This document shows, one piece after another, positions 53,212 through 62,543 of a stretch of 64,000 bases of DNA. Under the pieces are notes generated by a model. It was not told the DNA's origin. It saw nothing but the letters and a program-made list of their open reading frames with translations, and did no database searches. The position numbers and the translations under genes are program-made. Source of the DNA: Caballeronia sp. NK8 (GTDB lineage: Bacteria; Pseudomonadota; Gammaproteobacteria; Burkholderiales; Burkholderiaceae); assembly GCF_018408855.1 (NCBI RefSeq), contig NZ_AP024326.1:806001-870000 (forward strand). Direction: 5' to 3'. Numbering within the stretch: the first letter of the stretch is position 1; each line of letters starts with the position of its first letter.

Positions 53212-54231
53212 TCAATGCGCCGTCAGTTGCCACCGCAACATGGGATACGTCGCGCCCGCCGGCATCGCCCAGACGCCTGAAGCCCCGAAGCTCCACGACA
53301 CGAAGCTCGCCGGATTGCTCATCTGCGCAGTGGTCAGTCCGTTCGTCGCGGGCGGTGCCGTGCCGCCCTCGCCGACATGCACCGCGTTCAGGTGATTCGT
53401 CGTCTCCTTGTTCCAGTACGCGTCGTTGCGGATCGTCCCCGAGTTAAGGTTAGCGATGGCCCCGTTGGTATCGGGCGTCGGTCGATCGCTCGACCACCCC
53501 ACGGCAAACGACTCTTCGATGACGCCCGTGCTGGCGTTGTAATCGACGAGTGCGCCGTCTCCGATCAAGGAGTGGACGCGACCGGTGCCATATGATTGTT
53601 GAATCACCCCGGTGTTTCTAGCGACCAAACCGCCGCCGCTCGTGTGCGAGCCTCCGACGTTAATCGAGCCGGTCGCGTAGGACTGCACGATTCGACCGTC
53701 GTTTTTTTCGACGAGGCCGCCATAGGAGCCATTGCCGCCGACCGTTGCGCCGCTCCACGACCGTTCGATCGTGCCATTGTTCCAGCCGACGAGACCGCCG
53801 CCCACGGCGCCGCCGAATGGCACGCCTGATCCCACTAAACCGGTTGACCATGCATAGGCGATGACCCCATCGTTTCGGCCCGCGAGCGCCCCGTAACTGC
53901 CGCCATTCCCGCCCTCCACCTCGGCATTCGCAACCCCGAGGTTCCGTACGACGCCGCTCGTTCCAACGACACCGAAGAGCCCTGCATACTGGGCGTACGA
54001 CAGGCCCGGCACATGGATGGTCAGATTGCTGACGACATGGCCGAAGCCATCGAATTGCCCGGCAAATGGCGCCGCGTCGCTCGGGGCGATGAGGCTGAAC
54101 GACGCGCCCGCCGCCGTCTTGGCGTCGATGTCCTTTCCGAGGGTGAACCGTTCCCGCGAGATCGGACACCTGCCTCGCTCGTCCACCCTCAGGAGGGTAA
54201 GGGCGTATCTCGGGCAGCCATAGCCGACTCC
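53212..54231 (-). pseudogene. C-terminal fragment of a GLUG-repeat adhesin (filamentous-haemagglutinin type)
   Basis: The frame continues upstream only to the NmrA-gene stop codon at 54232. It consists of repeated GLUG-type units (GLFGVVG, GALAGRNDGVIAYAWSTG, GGLVGWNNGTIERSWSGA and similar, about every 30 residues), ending FGASGVWAMPAG and PMLRWQLTAH, a usual C-terminus. A signal peptide and TPS secretion domain are missing, and the first recognisable adhesin text starts right at the neighbour's stop. So this is the tail of a large secreted protein left after a deletion. A GTG at 54186 might start a 324-residue product, but export would be impossible. Confidence 0.75.
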
Positions 54232-55158
54232 TCAATCGTGGTCATAGCTCCAGTCGCCCGATTTCCCGAGCGCTTCCAAGAACGCTTTGCGGCCGCCTCC
54301 AGCCAGCCAGGATCGGAAGGACAGCAGGCCGGGGTTGATCTCACGCAGCGCTTCGAGATCGGCATTCCCAGTAAGTCGTCCAGCATCAGCGAGGTCAGTC
54401 AATCTTCTCAGGAAGGGGCTGGCGGCTAACACGTCGTCCGGGAACCTCGCATAGGTGATGGGTCGTCCTGCCGCTTCCGTGAACAAAGATCCCAGGTCAC
54501 GGCCAGTGATCGTGTCGCTGGCTAACTCGATGGTGGCGCCTCCGAAGCGCGCCGCATCGCCGAAGATCGCAGCGACAATCCTACCGATATCCTGGACTGC
54601 CACGAGCTGCATCGTCTGGTTCGGCCTGACGAAGAAGTTGAAGCGACCCTGATCCAGCCCGAAGCCCGGCATCAACAGCATTTCCATGAAAGCTGCCGGC
54701 CGGATGACCGTTGCAGTTATCGGCAGCGCGCGTATATGTGCCTCAATGCGGGCCTTTGAGTCGAAATGTCCCATTCCTGTCGGTTCATCGCCTACGGCGC
54801 TGGTCGACGAATAGACAAGGTGTTGAACCCCGCTTTCGACGGCGAGGTTGGCGATCTCTGTGCCATACCGTACCTCATCCTCATCGCTCACACCGTACAT
54901 TGCGCCTTGGCCGGAACTTGGCTGGACGCTGAATACACCATAGATCCCCTTCATCGCCGCACGAATCGACGGCGTGTCGCGCAGATCGCCCGGAACCAGC
55001 TCAACCCCCGCCCTACGTAGTTCACTCGATTTCAACGAGCTCGGATCCCTAACGAGTGCCCTAACAGGCCGACCCGCATTGATGAGCGCCGAAGCAACCG
55101 AACCACCTTGCTGTCCTGTTGCACCAAAAACTAAAATTGGAAACGTGTTTTCAGACAT
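54232..55158 (-). CDS. NmrA/HSCARG-family NAD(P)-binding protein
   Basis: 308 residues. The Rossmann loop FGATGQQGGSVASALI at the N-terminus and VYSSTSAVGDEPTGM in the middle match NmrA-like atypical short-chain dehydrogenases, which lack the catalytic YxxxK pair and act as NADP sensors or reductases. It is divergent from an HxlR-family regulator with a mirror repeat in the gap, the common pairing for these redox-responsive proteins. The stop codon abuts the adhesin fragment. Confidence 0.88.
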   Translation of the reverse strand: MSENTFPILVFGATGQQGGSVASALINAGRPVRALVRDPSSLKSSELRRAGVELVPGDLRDTPSIRAAMKGIYGVFSVQPSSGQGAMYGVSDEDEVRYGTEIANLAVESGVQHLVYSSTSAVGDEPTGMGHFDSKARIEAHIRALPITATVIRPAAFMEMLLMPGFGLDQGRFNFFVRPNQTMQLVAVQDIGRIVAAIFGDAARFGGATIELASDTITGRDLGSLFTEAAGRPITYARFPDDVLAASPFLRRLTDLADAGRLTGNADLEALREINPGLLSFRSWLAGGGRKAFLEALGKSGDWSYDHD

Positions 55159-55160
55159 GG

Positions 55161-55193
55161 ATTAGTACTCTTGGTTTTACTATAGTTACTAAT
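55161..55193. promoter_or_regulatory. Mirror repeat between NmrA-like and HxlR genes
   Basis: ATTAGTA (55161-55167) and TACTAAT (55187-55193) are exact reverse complements 19 bases apart, immediately above the NmrA-like start. Likely HxlR operator; inference. Confidence 0.45.
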
Positions 55194-55250
55194 CTATACC
55201 TTCGTTGTACCGTCGGGAAGACGGCACATTTTCCAGCGTCAGGCACAAGG

Positions 55251-55658
55251 GTGATACTGTTGAAGCGATCAATTCATGGGCGTTCCTACGAGGCGACGGA
55301 GCAGGGTCCGCGCTTCACGCCGTGTGCTCCACATAGCGTTCTTGCGCGCCTGGGCGACAAGTGGACCATTCTCGTCGTGTCGCACCTTGCGGTCGCCCAC
55401 GGCTATCGCCTTCGTTTCTCGGAGTTGAAGAAGGGGATTGAAGGCATCACTCAACGGATGCTGACCATTACCTTGCGCAATCTGGAGCGCGACGGTTTGC
55501 TGGTTCGCCACTATTTCCCGGAAGTGCCGCCGCGTGTCGAGTACGAACTGACTACGATGGGCGCGAGCATGCTACCGGCTCTGGAAGGTTTCACCTCATG
55601 GATCAGAGAAAACTGGCCCAGCATCGAGGAATCCCGGCGCGCCTTCGACGCGAAGTAG
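55251..55658 (+). CDS. HxlR-family transcriptional regulator
   Basis: About 135 residues from a GTG at 55251; a TTG at 55260 is an equally good start with AAGG upstream. FTPCAPHSVLARLGDKWTIL, LRFSELKKGIEGITQRMLTI and LRNLERDGLLVRHYFPEVPP are the full HxlR winged-helix pattern, including the conserved Cys near residue 25 found in redox-sensing members. Divergent from the NmrA-like gene, which it probably regulates. The open frame upstream to 55119 overlaps that gene and is not family-like. Confidence 0.88.
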   Translation: MILLKRSIHGRSYEATEQGPRFTPCAPHSVLARLGDKWTILVVSHLAVAHGYRLRFSELKKGIEGITQRMLTITLRNLERDGLLVRHYFPEVPPRVEYELTTMGASMLPALEGFTSWIRENWPSIEESRRAFDAK

Positions 55659-55936
55659 CAACGGCATGTTTTGGGTGTGGCATGCTAACCATTTCAGTTG
55701 GAGTGCCCTACGTGCACCGTCCACGGTTTGGGCAGGCCACCGCAACTCAAACCTCAACGATGATCAGCGGAATGCAACGCACGACAGTGTTGGCCGATGG
55801 AACGCCTCCACCCTTGTGCTTTCGATGTCCCCTGTCAAACGAACAAGGGACGCTTGAACGTCTCAGTTCCGCTATCAGCAAGGTCGCTTGTTGGCCGACA
55901 AGCGCCCGCGGTCCGAATTTCGTCAATGTCAGGGCG

Positions 55937-56248
55937 TCAACGATTGGCGTTTTGCCATTCCTGCGACTCATCGATGCGATCGCTCGGACCATTTTCGATG
56001 AAATCATCCTCAAAGGTCTGTCCGACCAAGTGATCGTAGTCCGTCGGCTCGCTATTCACGATGGCTCGGAACATCTGGATTAATGCGTTGCCATCGTGTA
56101 GATGTGCGACGACAACACGAGCGGTGCGCAAAGAAATAGACTCGCGAACGGGCGGAGCGGTGCTTCCGTCGTGTAGTTCGAAAGCAAAGCGATGAATCTC
56201 TTGATGCCCGTCCGGCAGCCGTGTATGTCCCCAAATTGTTGCTTTCAT
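55937..56248 (-). CDS. Hypothetical small protein
   Basis: 103 residues (MKATIWGHTRLPDGHQEIHR at the start, ending ESQEWQNANR). I do not recognise a family. It has no membrane segment or signal, and contains an acidic C-terminal third (TFEDDFIENGPSDRIDES). Codon use looks normal, but the ribosome site is weak and no neighbour suggests a function. It may be a real small gene or chance. Confidence 0.4.
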   Translation of the reverse strand: MKATIWGHTRLPDGHQEIHRFAFELHDGSTAPPVRESISLRTARVVVAHLHDGNALIQMFRAIVNSEPTDYDHLVGQTFEDDFIENGPSDRIDESQEWQNANR

Positions 56249-56617
56249 CCCTTGCGCCCTGACATGTTTTTCCCCAAATTACCGCAAGGTTGATGCCACG
56301 GCGGTCCTACCCGGAACTTGGCGAAGGGAAGTCAGCTACTGGCCCCGTGCCGCCGGATGTGGCCGGGCCTTGCCGAGACCCGGTCCAGCCCTTCGATTGA
56401 TACGAGAGCGAGGGCTGTCCTGAAAGCAGAACAGCCATTCGCGTAGCCACAAACGCCGGTCTCTGGGCCAGAGCTGGTGTTCAGGGTGCAACAACTTGCC
56501 ACGGCCGCATGAGGTTATCGTTTTGCGATTCGACACCCCGGCTCGCAATGAACGCCTTGACCTCAGCGTCCGGCATTATAGTTGCCCCCGGCGGCATGAC
56601 ACTGATATGCAATTGCG
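56249..56617. other. Gene-free stretch
   Basis: 369 bases between the hypothetical gene and the YciI gene. Short open frames only; nothing recognisable. Could be a worn gene remnant. Confidence 0.45.
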
Positions 56618-56947
56618 TTAAGTATGAAAAGGAACCCAAAACATCTTGACTTCGACGTTCAGCAAGCCTGACTTAACGGTCGGATCGTCCGTCGCGATCT
56701 TTTGCGCTTCTGCCAGATCGGCAGCCTTGAAGATTGTCATCCCACCATCAGCCAGGACGCCGGCGAGGCCACCAGCCTTTTCCATGAACGGGCCACTCAA
56801 TACCGTGAGTCCCTTCTCCTGCATTTCGATCATGTACGCGACGTGCGTCATGAAGTCGGGTTGCTCGTTGTATTTCACGCCCTGAATCCATTTCGGTCCC
56901 GGCGTCTGGAAAGCTACAAAATAATGAGGACCGTTTTCGTCAACCAT
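56618..56947 (-). CDS. YciI-family protein
   Basis: 109 residues. The pattern HVAYMIEMQEKGLTVLSGPF, GLAGVLADGGMTIFKAADLA and IATDDPTVKSGLLNVEVKMF is typical of YCII domains, a ferredoxin-like fold with a conserved His/Asp pair thought to be catalytic. Function in most bacteria is unknown. Located 122 bases after the medium-chain reductase gene on the same strand, so they may be co-transcribed. Confidence 0.85.
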   Translation of the reverse strand: MVDENGPHYFVAFQTPGPKWIQGVKYNEQPDFMTHVAYMIEMQEKGLTVLSGPFMEKAGGLAGVLADGGMTIFKAADLAEAQKIATDDPTVKSGLLNVEVKMFWVPFHT

Positions 56948-57069
56948 GATTGCTACTCCCTTGGAAAGTCTGTTTCAGTAAACCGGTTGGTTTCCTGAAA
57001 ACAAGCACCGCACTGCGATGCTCGTGAGATATGCGTGAGCGGGTTCGGTTACGCCACGAGATCGCCAGA

Positions 57070-58047
57070 TCAATCCGCGGACTGGAGATCGAGTAACACC
57101 TTGCCGCCGCGAATAGCGTGTTGGGCCGCTTCCGAAATTCGCGACATCGGATAGATAGCGGCAACAGGCTGTTTCAGCTTGCCTGCACGCACGAATTCAG
57201 CCGATTCGCGCAGCAGCGTGGGCATCTGGCTATCGTACTGGGGACGCGCCTGATAAAACGCGTGAAGGCTCACCGCTTTACGCAGGAGAGGACGTAGATC
57301 TGTGTGAATCGACACCTCACCGCCCGAGAATGCGTACGAATCGAGTGCGCCGCCTTGAGAAAGACCTTGCAGTAGACGGACCGTTGACTCGCCGCTAACA
57401 CCATCAATCGCCAGATGTATCTTGCCGCTCTGGGTCAGATCTGAGATCGACTCGACAACTTCGTTGTTGTCGAGAAGCACAATGTCGCCGCCCGCTGTCT
57501 TCACTTCAGCAATCGCCTCGACGCGTCGAACGAGGTTGATCGTCTTGAATCCGCGAGCCTTCGCAAACGCGATGACAGAGAGTCCGACGCCGGAACTCGC
57601 TGCATTCTGGATGACCCAGTCGCCAGCCTTAAGTCCACCATGTTCGCTGAGCAGAAGTGCGGCTGTGGGCGGATTGATGCGCAACATAGCGGCCTGCTTC
57701 GCATCCACTTCTGCTGGCAGCGGGAACAGTTCGTCAGCGGCTACGACCATCCGTTCGCGCCACGTAGCGCTGTAGAGCGGCGGCACGACTCGATCACCGA
57801 CTGTCAGATGCGTCACGCCCGCGCCGACGGCCAGAACCTTCCCGGCACCTTCGTTGCCGACAGGGCTCGGCAGAGCCGGACGTTGGGGAAAGGTCCCGCG
57901 AATCAGCAAAAGGTCATTGAAGTTGACCGGAGCGAATTCCATACCGATCAGGACTTCATTGGCACCGGGTGCCAGTGGTTCAGGCAGTTCAGCAACACGG
58001 AGATTCGTGACCGGGTCGCCGAAAGCAGTAAGTTCGATTGCACGCAT
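57070..58047 (-). CDS. Medium-chain dehydrogenase/reductase, quinone/enoyl reductase type
   Basis: 325 residues from the ATG at 58047. The N-terminal GroES-like domain has FNDLLLIRGTFPQRPALPSP and GNEGAGKVLAVGAG. The NADP-binding domain has a glycine loop ASSGVGLSVIAFAKARG. There are no zinc-binding cysteines, so it belongs to the zinc-independent group that includes quinone reductases and 2-enoyl-thioester reductases; INPPTAALLL resembles the latter. It should reduce an activated double bond or quinone with NADPH. A LysR gene lies upstream on the same strand, and a 25-base palindrome sits between them. Confidence 0.88.
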   Translation of the reverse strand: MRAIELTAFGDPVTNLRVAELPEPLAPGANEVLIGMEFAPVNFNDLLLIRGTFPQRPALPSPVGNEGAGKVLAVGAGVTHLTVGDRVVPPLYSATWRERMVVAADELFPLPAEVDAKQAAMLRINPPTAALLLSEHGGLKAGDWVIQNAASSGVGLSVIAFAKARGFKTINLVRRVEAIAEVKTAGGDIVLLDNNEVVESISDLTQSGKIHLAIDGVSGESTVRLLQGLSQGGALDSYAFSGGEVSIHTDLRPLLRKAVSLHAFYQARPQYDSQMPTLLRESAEFVRAGKLKQPVAAIYPMSRISEAAQHAIRGGKVLLDLQSAD

Positions 58048-58211
58048 GACAAGTCTTCCTGGAGAGAAGATGCACAAGCCTCTTTGTTCGCATGATTCGG
58101 GAAGGTTTTAGCGTGAGCTGCCATACCTTCCGTCGGTTCAATGGCACCAGATTCTTACGTGGCGCCTTGAGACGAAAGATAGGCCTCGCCCAGTGCGCCG
58201 GGAAGGCGAGG

Positions 58212-58236
58212 GCTTGGCATACGTGCTATGCCAAGC
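58212..58236. repeat. 25-base inverted repeat between LysR stop and reductase start
   Basis: GCTTGGCATA (58212-58221), CGTGC, TATGCCAAGC (58227-58236): a perfect ten-pair inverted repeat. It lies 23 bases past the LysR stop codon. It could end the LysR transcript, though no U-run follows, or serve as an operator for the reductase gene 165 bases on. Confidence 0.6.
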
Positions 58237-58258
58237 GTGAATAAGTCTTCGAATGCGT

Positions 58259-59164
58259 CTAGCGAACTTTTAGAAGAGGATTGTCGGCAAACAGGTCGGC
58301 CAGAAAGTCGATGAACGCCCGCGTCTTCCCTGCCAGCCGGCGGCTACCCGACCAGACGGCATGAATCGGGAACGGAGGCGGCGCAAATTCAGCCAGCAAA
58401 GGCACGAGACGCCCGTCGGCGACGGCTCGTGCATACAGCCACCCTGCGTTGTGTCCAATGCCAAGGCCAGCCAGCACGGCCGCGAGCAGATATTCAGCGT
58501 CATTGCTGCGCACAGGCCCTTGCGGAATGAATTCGACTGGACCTTCGGGTCCGACAAACTCCCATGGGCGGGCTGCGTCGCGCGACATGAATGCAATGCA
58601 GTCGTGACTTTTCAGGTCGTCTAGCGTGCGAGGCACGCCTGCCCGCTCGAGGTAAGAAGGCGCAGCTGTCGTAAGGTATGTCATGCTGCCAATGCGCCGC
58701 GCCAGCAATGCCGAATCGCTCAACGGGCCGACGCGGATCGCCACATCCAGCGCTTCTTCGACAAGATTGACGTAGCGCTGGGAAACATCGAATTCCACAC
58801 TGACATCTGGGTAGCGAGCAAAGAATTCGGGTAGATGGGGCACGATCTCCATCCGGCCGAACGCAGGTGAAAGCGCGACCCTGACCAAGCCAGACGGTGA
58901 CGCCTCTTTGTTGCCCACTCTCGCCTCGACCTCATCCACGTTTTCCACAATGGCGGTTGCGGAGTCGTAGAAATCTTGGCCGGCATCGGTCAGACTCAAA
59001 CCGCGTGAGGTCCGTCGCAGCAATTGCACACCCAACCGAGCTTCCAGTCCGGCAATGAGCTTGCTGACCGTCGGTTGGCTAACGCCCGTCGCACGCGCAA
59101 CTTTTGAGAAATTGCCGGAGTCAGCCACCCGGATGAACATGCGCATCACTTCAATCCGGTCCAT
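58259..59164 (-). CDS. LysR-family transcriptional regulator (CrgA-like)
   Basis: 301 residues. Opening MDRIEVMRMFIRVADSGNFS and helix-turn-helix KVARATGVSQPTVSKLIAGL are those of the CrgA-type LysR branch. The effector domain has ALDVAIRVGPLSDSALLARR and a C-terminal AGLGIGHNAGW. It is on the same strand as the reductase gene downstream, with decayed dehydrogenase genes upstream. Possible target: the reductase, or a lost partner of the broken SDR gene. Inducer unknown. Confidence 0.9.
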   Translation of the reverse strand: MDRIEVMRMFIRVADSGNFSKVARATGVSQPTVSKLIAGLEARLGVQLLRRTSRGLSLTDAGQDFYDSATAIVENVDEVEARVGNKEASPSGLVRVALSPAFGRMEIVPHLPEFFARYPDVSVEFDVSQRYVNLVEEALDVAIRVGPLSDSALLARRIGSMTYLTTAAPSYLERAGVPRTLDDLKSHDCIAFMSRDAARPWEFVGPEGPVEFIPQGPVRSNDAEYLLAAVLAGLGIGHNAGWLYARAVADGRLVPLLAEFAPPPFPIHAVWSGSRRLAGKTRAFIDFLADLFADNPLLKVR

Positions 59165-59419
59165 TTGCTGTCGATCCTCCAGGATGGGTTGTGGCAGAGC
59201 GGAATGACGACATGCGCCCGTCGCCCCGCAAACTCTACAGCGCGCTGAGCATCGACTGGCAAGGCAAACTCACGAAACAACGCGATTCTGTAAGAACCGC
59301 CTGCTGGCCCAGATGTCGTCGTGTCCGGCGACTCCGGCAGTTTCAGTCACATCCTCGGCGAGACCGTGACGGAGGTGAACCTGGATCAGCACGTAATATG
59401 TCCTTGCACGGCACAGTGC

Positions 59420-60156
59420 TTACACCTGGGCGTAACCACCATCCGCGAAAAGCAGAAACTCCCTCGCGTTGACGAGGGCGGAGTCGCTAGACGCCAAAAA
59501 GAGGACCGCTATGGCGACCTCGTCCGGTTGACCCAGACGGCCGCGCAGGATCAGCGCCACCAGGCCATCGCGCGTCGTATTCGATGCGTTTGCCAGCGCG
59601 GCCGTCTCCGTCAGGCCCGGGCTGATCAGATTGACCCGAATGCCGCGATCTTTCAGGTTGGACGCCCAGGTACGGACGAAGGAGCGCAGCGCTGGCCTTA
59701 CTGGCGGCGTAGACGCTGCGGCCGGCTCTACCCTTCATGCCCGCAATAGAGCCGGTCATGATGATCGAACCCTCATCGTTGAAGAGCGGCAACGCCCTTT
59801 TGCACTGTGAACAGTGTGCCACGCATGTTGACGTCGATGATGGCGTCGAAATCTTCTTCCGTTATCGCCCCCAGTGGACCGGCGATGGCCGCGCCAGCGT
59901 TGGCGGCAGGAGATCGATGCTGCATCCCGCCGACGCGACGGCGTCATAGAGGCGATTCAGGTCGGCGAGTTTGGCGACGTCCGCCTGCACGGCACGGACA
60001 TTTCCACCTATCGCGGCGACAGCCGTGTCCAGCTGCGCCTGGCGTCGCCCCGTGATGAAGACAGTCGCTCCCTCGGCGGCAAAGCGCTTGGCGGTCGCCA
60101 GGCCGACCCGAACTGCCGCCTGTGACGAAGGCAGTCTTTCCCTACAACTTCCACAT
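59420..60156 (-). pseudogene. Decayed short-chain dehydrogenase
   Basis: Reads MWKL from the ATG at 60156, then a TAG, then GKTAFVTGGSSG and, after a shift, GLATAKRFAAEGATVFITGR, AVQADVAKLADLNRLYDAV and, after further shifts, MTGSIAGMKGRAGRSVYAAS and FLLFADGGYAQV, which ends at 59420. At least three frameshifts and one stop. Its text follows the intact SDR at 60450 (NLNRLYE/DLNRLYD, LIADGG), so it is a decayed tandem copy. No product expected. Confidence 0.85.
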
Positions 60157-60241
60157 GTCAAAACCGTTCGCACGACGCGTCGGCGCTAAAGCCGCACTGT
60201 TAAAAGGAACATCCCGGCACGGAATCGCCGGATGGCGCAGG

Positions 60242-60400
60242 TCAGACGTAGTAGCCACTGTCGGCGTCGAGAATCGTGCCGGTGATGTACGAAGCAGCGG
60301 GGTTCGCTAGGAAGAATCGGAACGACCACTTCTTCGAGACGGCCGAATCGCATCGCGAATATCGACGTAGTTGATCGGGGCCATAACAAGCACTACAGGG
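60242..60400 (-). pseudogene. 3' end fragment of another short-chain dehydrogenase
   Basis: The terminal text FFLANPAASYITGTILDADSGYYV, split across a frame break, is a C-terminal SDR end. Nothing upstream continues it. It lies between the decayed SDR and the intact SDR, giving three SDR-derived units in 1.8 kb, two of them dead. Confidence 0.7.
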
Positions 60401-60449
60401 CATCCGTGTACACCGATTGCGCCCTGTCAAGCTGTTTGCCCCTTTCCCT

Positions 60450-61199
60450 TTATAGCTGGGTGATTCCTCCGTCCGCGATCAGATCGATGCCTGTGCTGTA
60501 GCTGCTTTCATCGGAGGCGAGGAATAGCGCCGCCGCAGCCATCTCGTCAGCGCGGCCAATGCGGCCCAGCGGCGTGATCTGCTTGAACATTGCCCGTGCA
60601 CCATCCGCCTCCTCCTTCGAATTGAACAGGCCGTCCACGATCGGTGTTTCGATCATGCCCGGACTCAGTGTGTTGGCGCGAATGCCACGATCTTTGAATT
60701 CCGACGCCCACGTCCGGGTGAACGAACGGATTGCCGCCTTCGTCGCCGCATAAACGCCGAAGTCCGCAAAACCCTTTATGTGCATCCCGGAAGCAACGAC
60801 AACGATAGAGCCGCCGTCGCGCAACATCGGCAGCGCTTTTTGTACCGTGAAGAACGTACCCCGTGCGTTGATGTCGAAAGTCTTGTCGAAGCGTTCAGGT
60901 GTTACGGACTCCGTTGGCAAAGACGCGACGTATCCGGCACTTGCCACAATGATGTCCAAACCGCCTTTCTCGCGTTGCACCGTTTCGTAGAGGCGATTTA
61001 GGTCATCAAGGTCGGAGATGTCGCCCTGAACTGCTGTAACGTTCGAGCCGATGATCGCTCTCGCCTTATCTAGTTCTATTTGACGACGCCCCGTAATGAA
61101 GACATACGCGCCCTCCGCGACGAATCTCGTCGCGGTTGCGAGCCCGATTCCGCTACTTCCGCCAGTAATGACCGCAACCTTGCCCTGAAGCTTACCCAT
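60450..61199 (-). CDS. Short-chain dehydrogenase/reductase
   Basis: 249 residues from the ATG at 61199 (AGGAGAACC upstream). VAVITGGSSGIGLATATRF, IVASAG (in place of the usual NNAG), Ser in VVASGMHI and YAATKAAIRS with catalytic Tyr/Lys. C-terminus GIDLIADGGITQL is typical of the glucose/3-oxoacyl reductase-like branch. NADP(H)-dependent ketone reduction is likely. It is the intact survivor of a tandem SDR array. No regulator gene is adjacent on its upstream side; the IS91 element lies there. Confidence 0.92.
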   Translation of the reverse strand: MGKLQGKVAVITGGSSGIGLATATRFVAEGAYVFITGRRQIELDKARAIIGSNVTAVQGDISDLDDLNRLYETVQREKGGLDIIVASAGYVASLPTESVTPERFDKTFDINARGTFFTVQKALPMLRDGGSIVVVASGMHIKGFADFGVYAATKAAIRSFTRTWASEFKDRGIRANTLSPGMIETPIVDGLFNSKEEADGARAMFKQITPLGRIGRADEMAAAALFLASDESSYSTGIDLIADGGITQL

Positions 61200-61646
61200 G
61201 GTGGTTCTCCTAGTACGTGGAAGTTGCTCAACACGATGCAGCTTGTGATCGCCAGCGTCGCGGCAAGCCGAGGCAAGAGGATGGGGTGCGCAAGAAAGGC
61301 TGAACAGAGGGCCCAGCGGCATAGCATGTATGCCGGGGAGGCATGATCGGCAGGGGTGGACGCCGATTTTACCGAGCTGCTGCCGTTTTACTCGCCCCCC
61401 ATCTCGGTAATTGGCCATGTGGGACGCGGGCGTGAACTCGTTCGCTGAATGACCGTTCGGTGGCTTGCAACTGACCTTCGTATGGCGCTACGGGCGCTCG
61501 GACGAACGTCGCCTCATGGCCGAAGGACTAAACCGCTCGCGCGGTAGGGGCTACGGTCCGACGCTGGTGGTCAGGGAGAGGCCGGTCACCCGGCTTTATG
61601 TTGGCGAATGAGGCAATCCGCCTCGTTCTTCAACAGGAGCCGAATC
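61200..61646. other. Intergenic region, probable left flank of the IS91 element
   Basis: 447 bases between the SDR start and the recombinase start. No gene. The left end of the transposable element must lie within it, but I could not define the boundary. Confidence 0.5.
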
Positions 61647-62522
61647 ATGACCTCCTTACCGACAAACGCCAGCCCACTGCGCCAGCGCATGATCGACGAT
61701 ATGCGCATGCGCCAGCTTGCCCCCAAGACGCAGGACATCTACCTGCACATCGTGCGTGAGTTCGCCCGTTTTCTCGGGCGCTCGCCTGACACGGCCACCG
61801 TCGAGGACCTGCGCCGCTACCAGCTCTATCTGGTCGACCACGGCACATCGGCCGTGTCGCTGAACCACGCGATCACCGGCCTGAAGTTCTTCTTCAAAGT
61901 CACGCTCGACCGGCCCGAGCTGATGGTCAGGATGCAACCGGTGCGCGTGCCCCGCATATTGCCCGTCGTGCTCAGCCCCGACGAAGTGCGGCGGCTCATC
62001 GAGGCCGCCGGTAACCTGAAGCACCAAACCGCGCTGTCGGTCGCGTACGGCGCGGGGCTACGCGCCAGCGAAGTGGTGGCGCTGAAGGTCACCGACGTCG
62101 ACAGCGAGCGCATGACACTGCGTATCGAGCAGGGCAAGGGCCGCCGTGACCGCTACGCGATGCTCTCGCCGGTGCTGCTCGAACGTCTGCGTGTGTGGTG
62201 GCGCGTGGCCCGTGCGCAGGGCAAGATGCTCGATGGTGGGTGGCTGTTTCCCGGACTCGATCCGCTCGATCAGTTAAGCACGCGACAGTTCAACCGTGCC
62301 ATTCATGCCGCCGCCGAGACTGCGAACATCGACAAACGTGTGTCCATGCACACGCTACGCCATAGCTTTGCGACACATCTCCTCGAACAGAAGGTGGATA
62401 TCCGCGTGATCCAGGTGCTGCTCGGCCATGCAAAGCTCGAGAACACCGCGCTCTACGTCCAGGTGGCCACCGACCTGCTGCACGAGGTCACCAGTCCGCT
62501 GGACCGTCTGCCCTCAGAGTAG
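61647..62522 (+). CDS. Tyrosine recombinase (XerD-like) of the IS91-type element
   Basis: 291 residues from the ATG at 61647, with ACAGGAG upstream. N-terminal SAM-like arm-binding domain (residues 10-95), then the catalytic domain. Expected active-site set: Arg139 in GLRASEV, Lys164 in GKGRRD, His235-x-x-Arg238 in HTLRHSFATH, His261 in LLGHAKLEN and Tyr270 in TALYV. All are present, so it should be active. It cuts and rejoins DNA at a specific site. In IS91-like elements its role alongside the HUH transposase is not settled; it may resolve co-integrates. Confidence 0.9.
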   Translation: MTSLPTNASPLRQRMIDDMRMRQLAPKTQDIYLHIVREFARFLGRSPDTATVEDLRRYQLYLVDHGTSAVSLNHAITGLKFFFKVTLDRPELMVRMQPVRVPRILPVVLSPDEVRRLIEAAGNLKHQTALSVAYGAGLRASEVVALKVTDVDSERMTLRIEQGKGRRDRYAMLSPVLLERLRVWWRVARAQGKMLDGGWLFPGLDPLDQLSTRQFNRAIHAAAETANIDKRVSMHTLRHSFATHLLEQKVDIRVIQVLLGHAKLENTALYVQVATDLLHEVTSPLDRLPSE

Positions 62523-62543
62523 ACCCGCGGGCTGTAACGCCTC

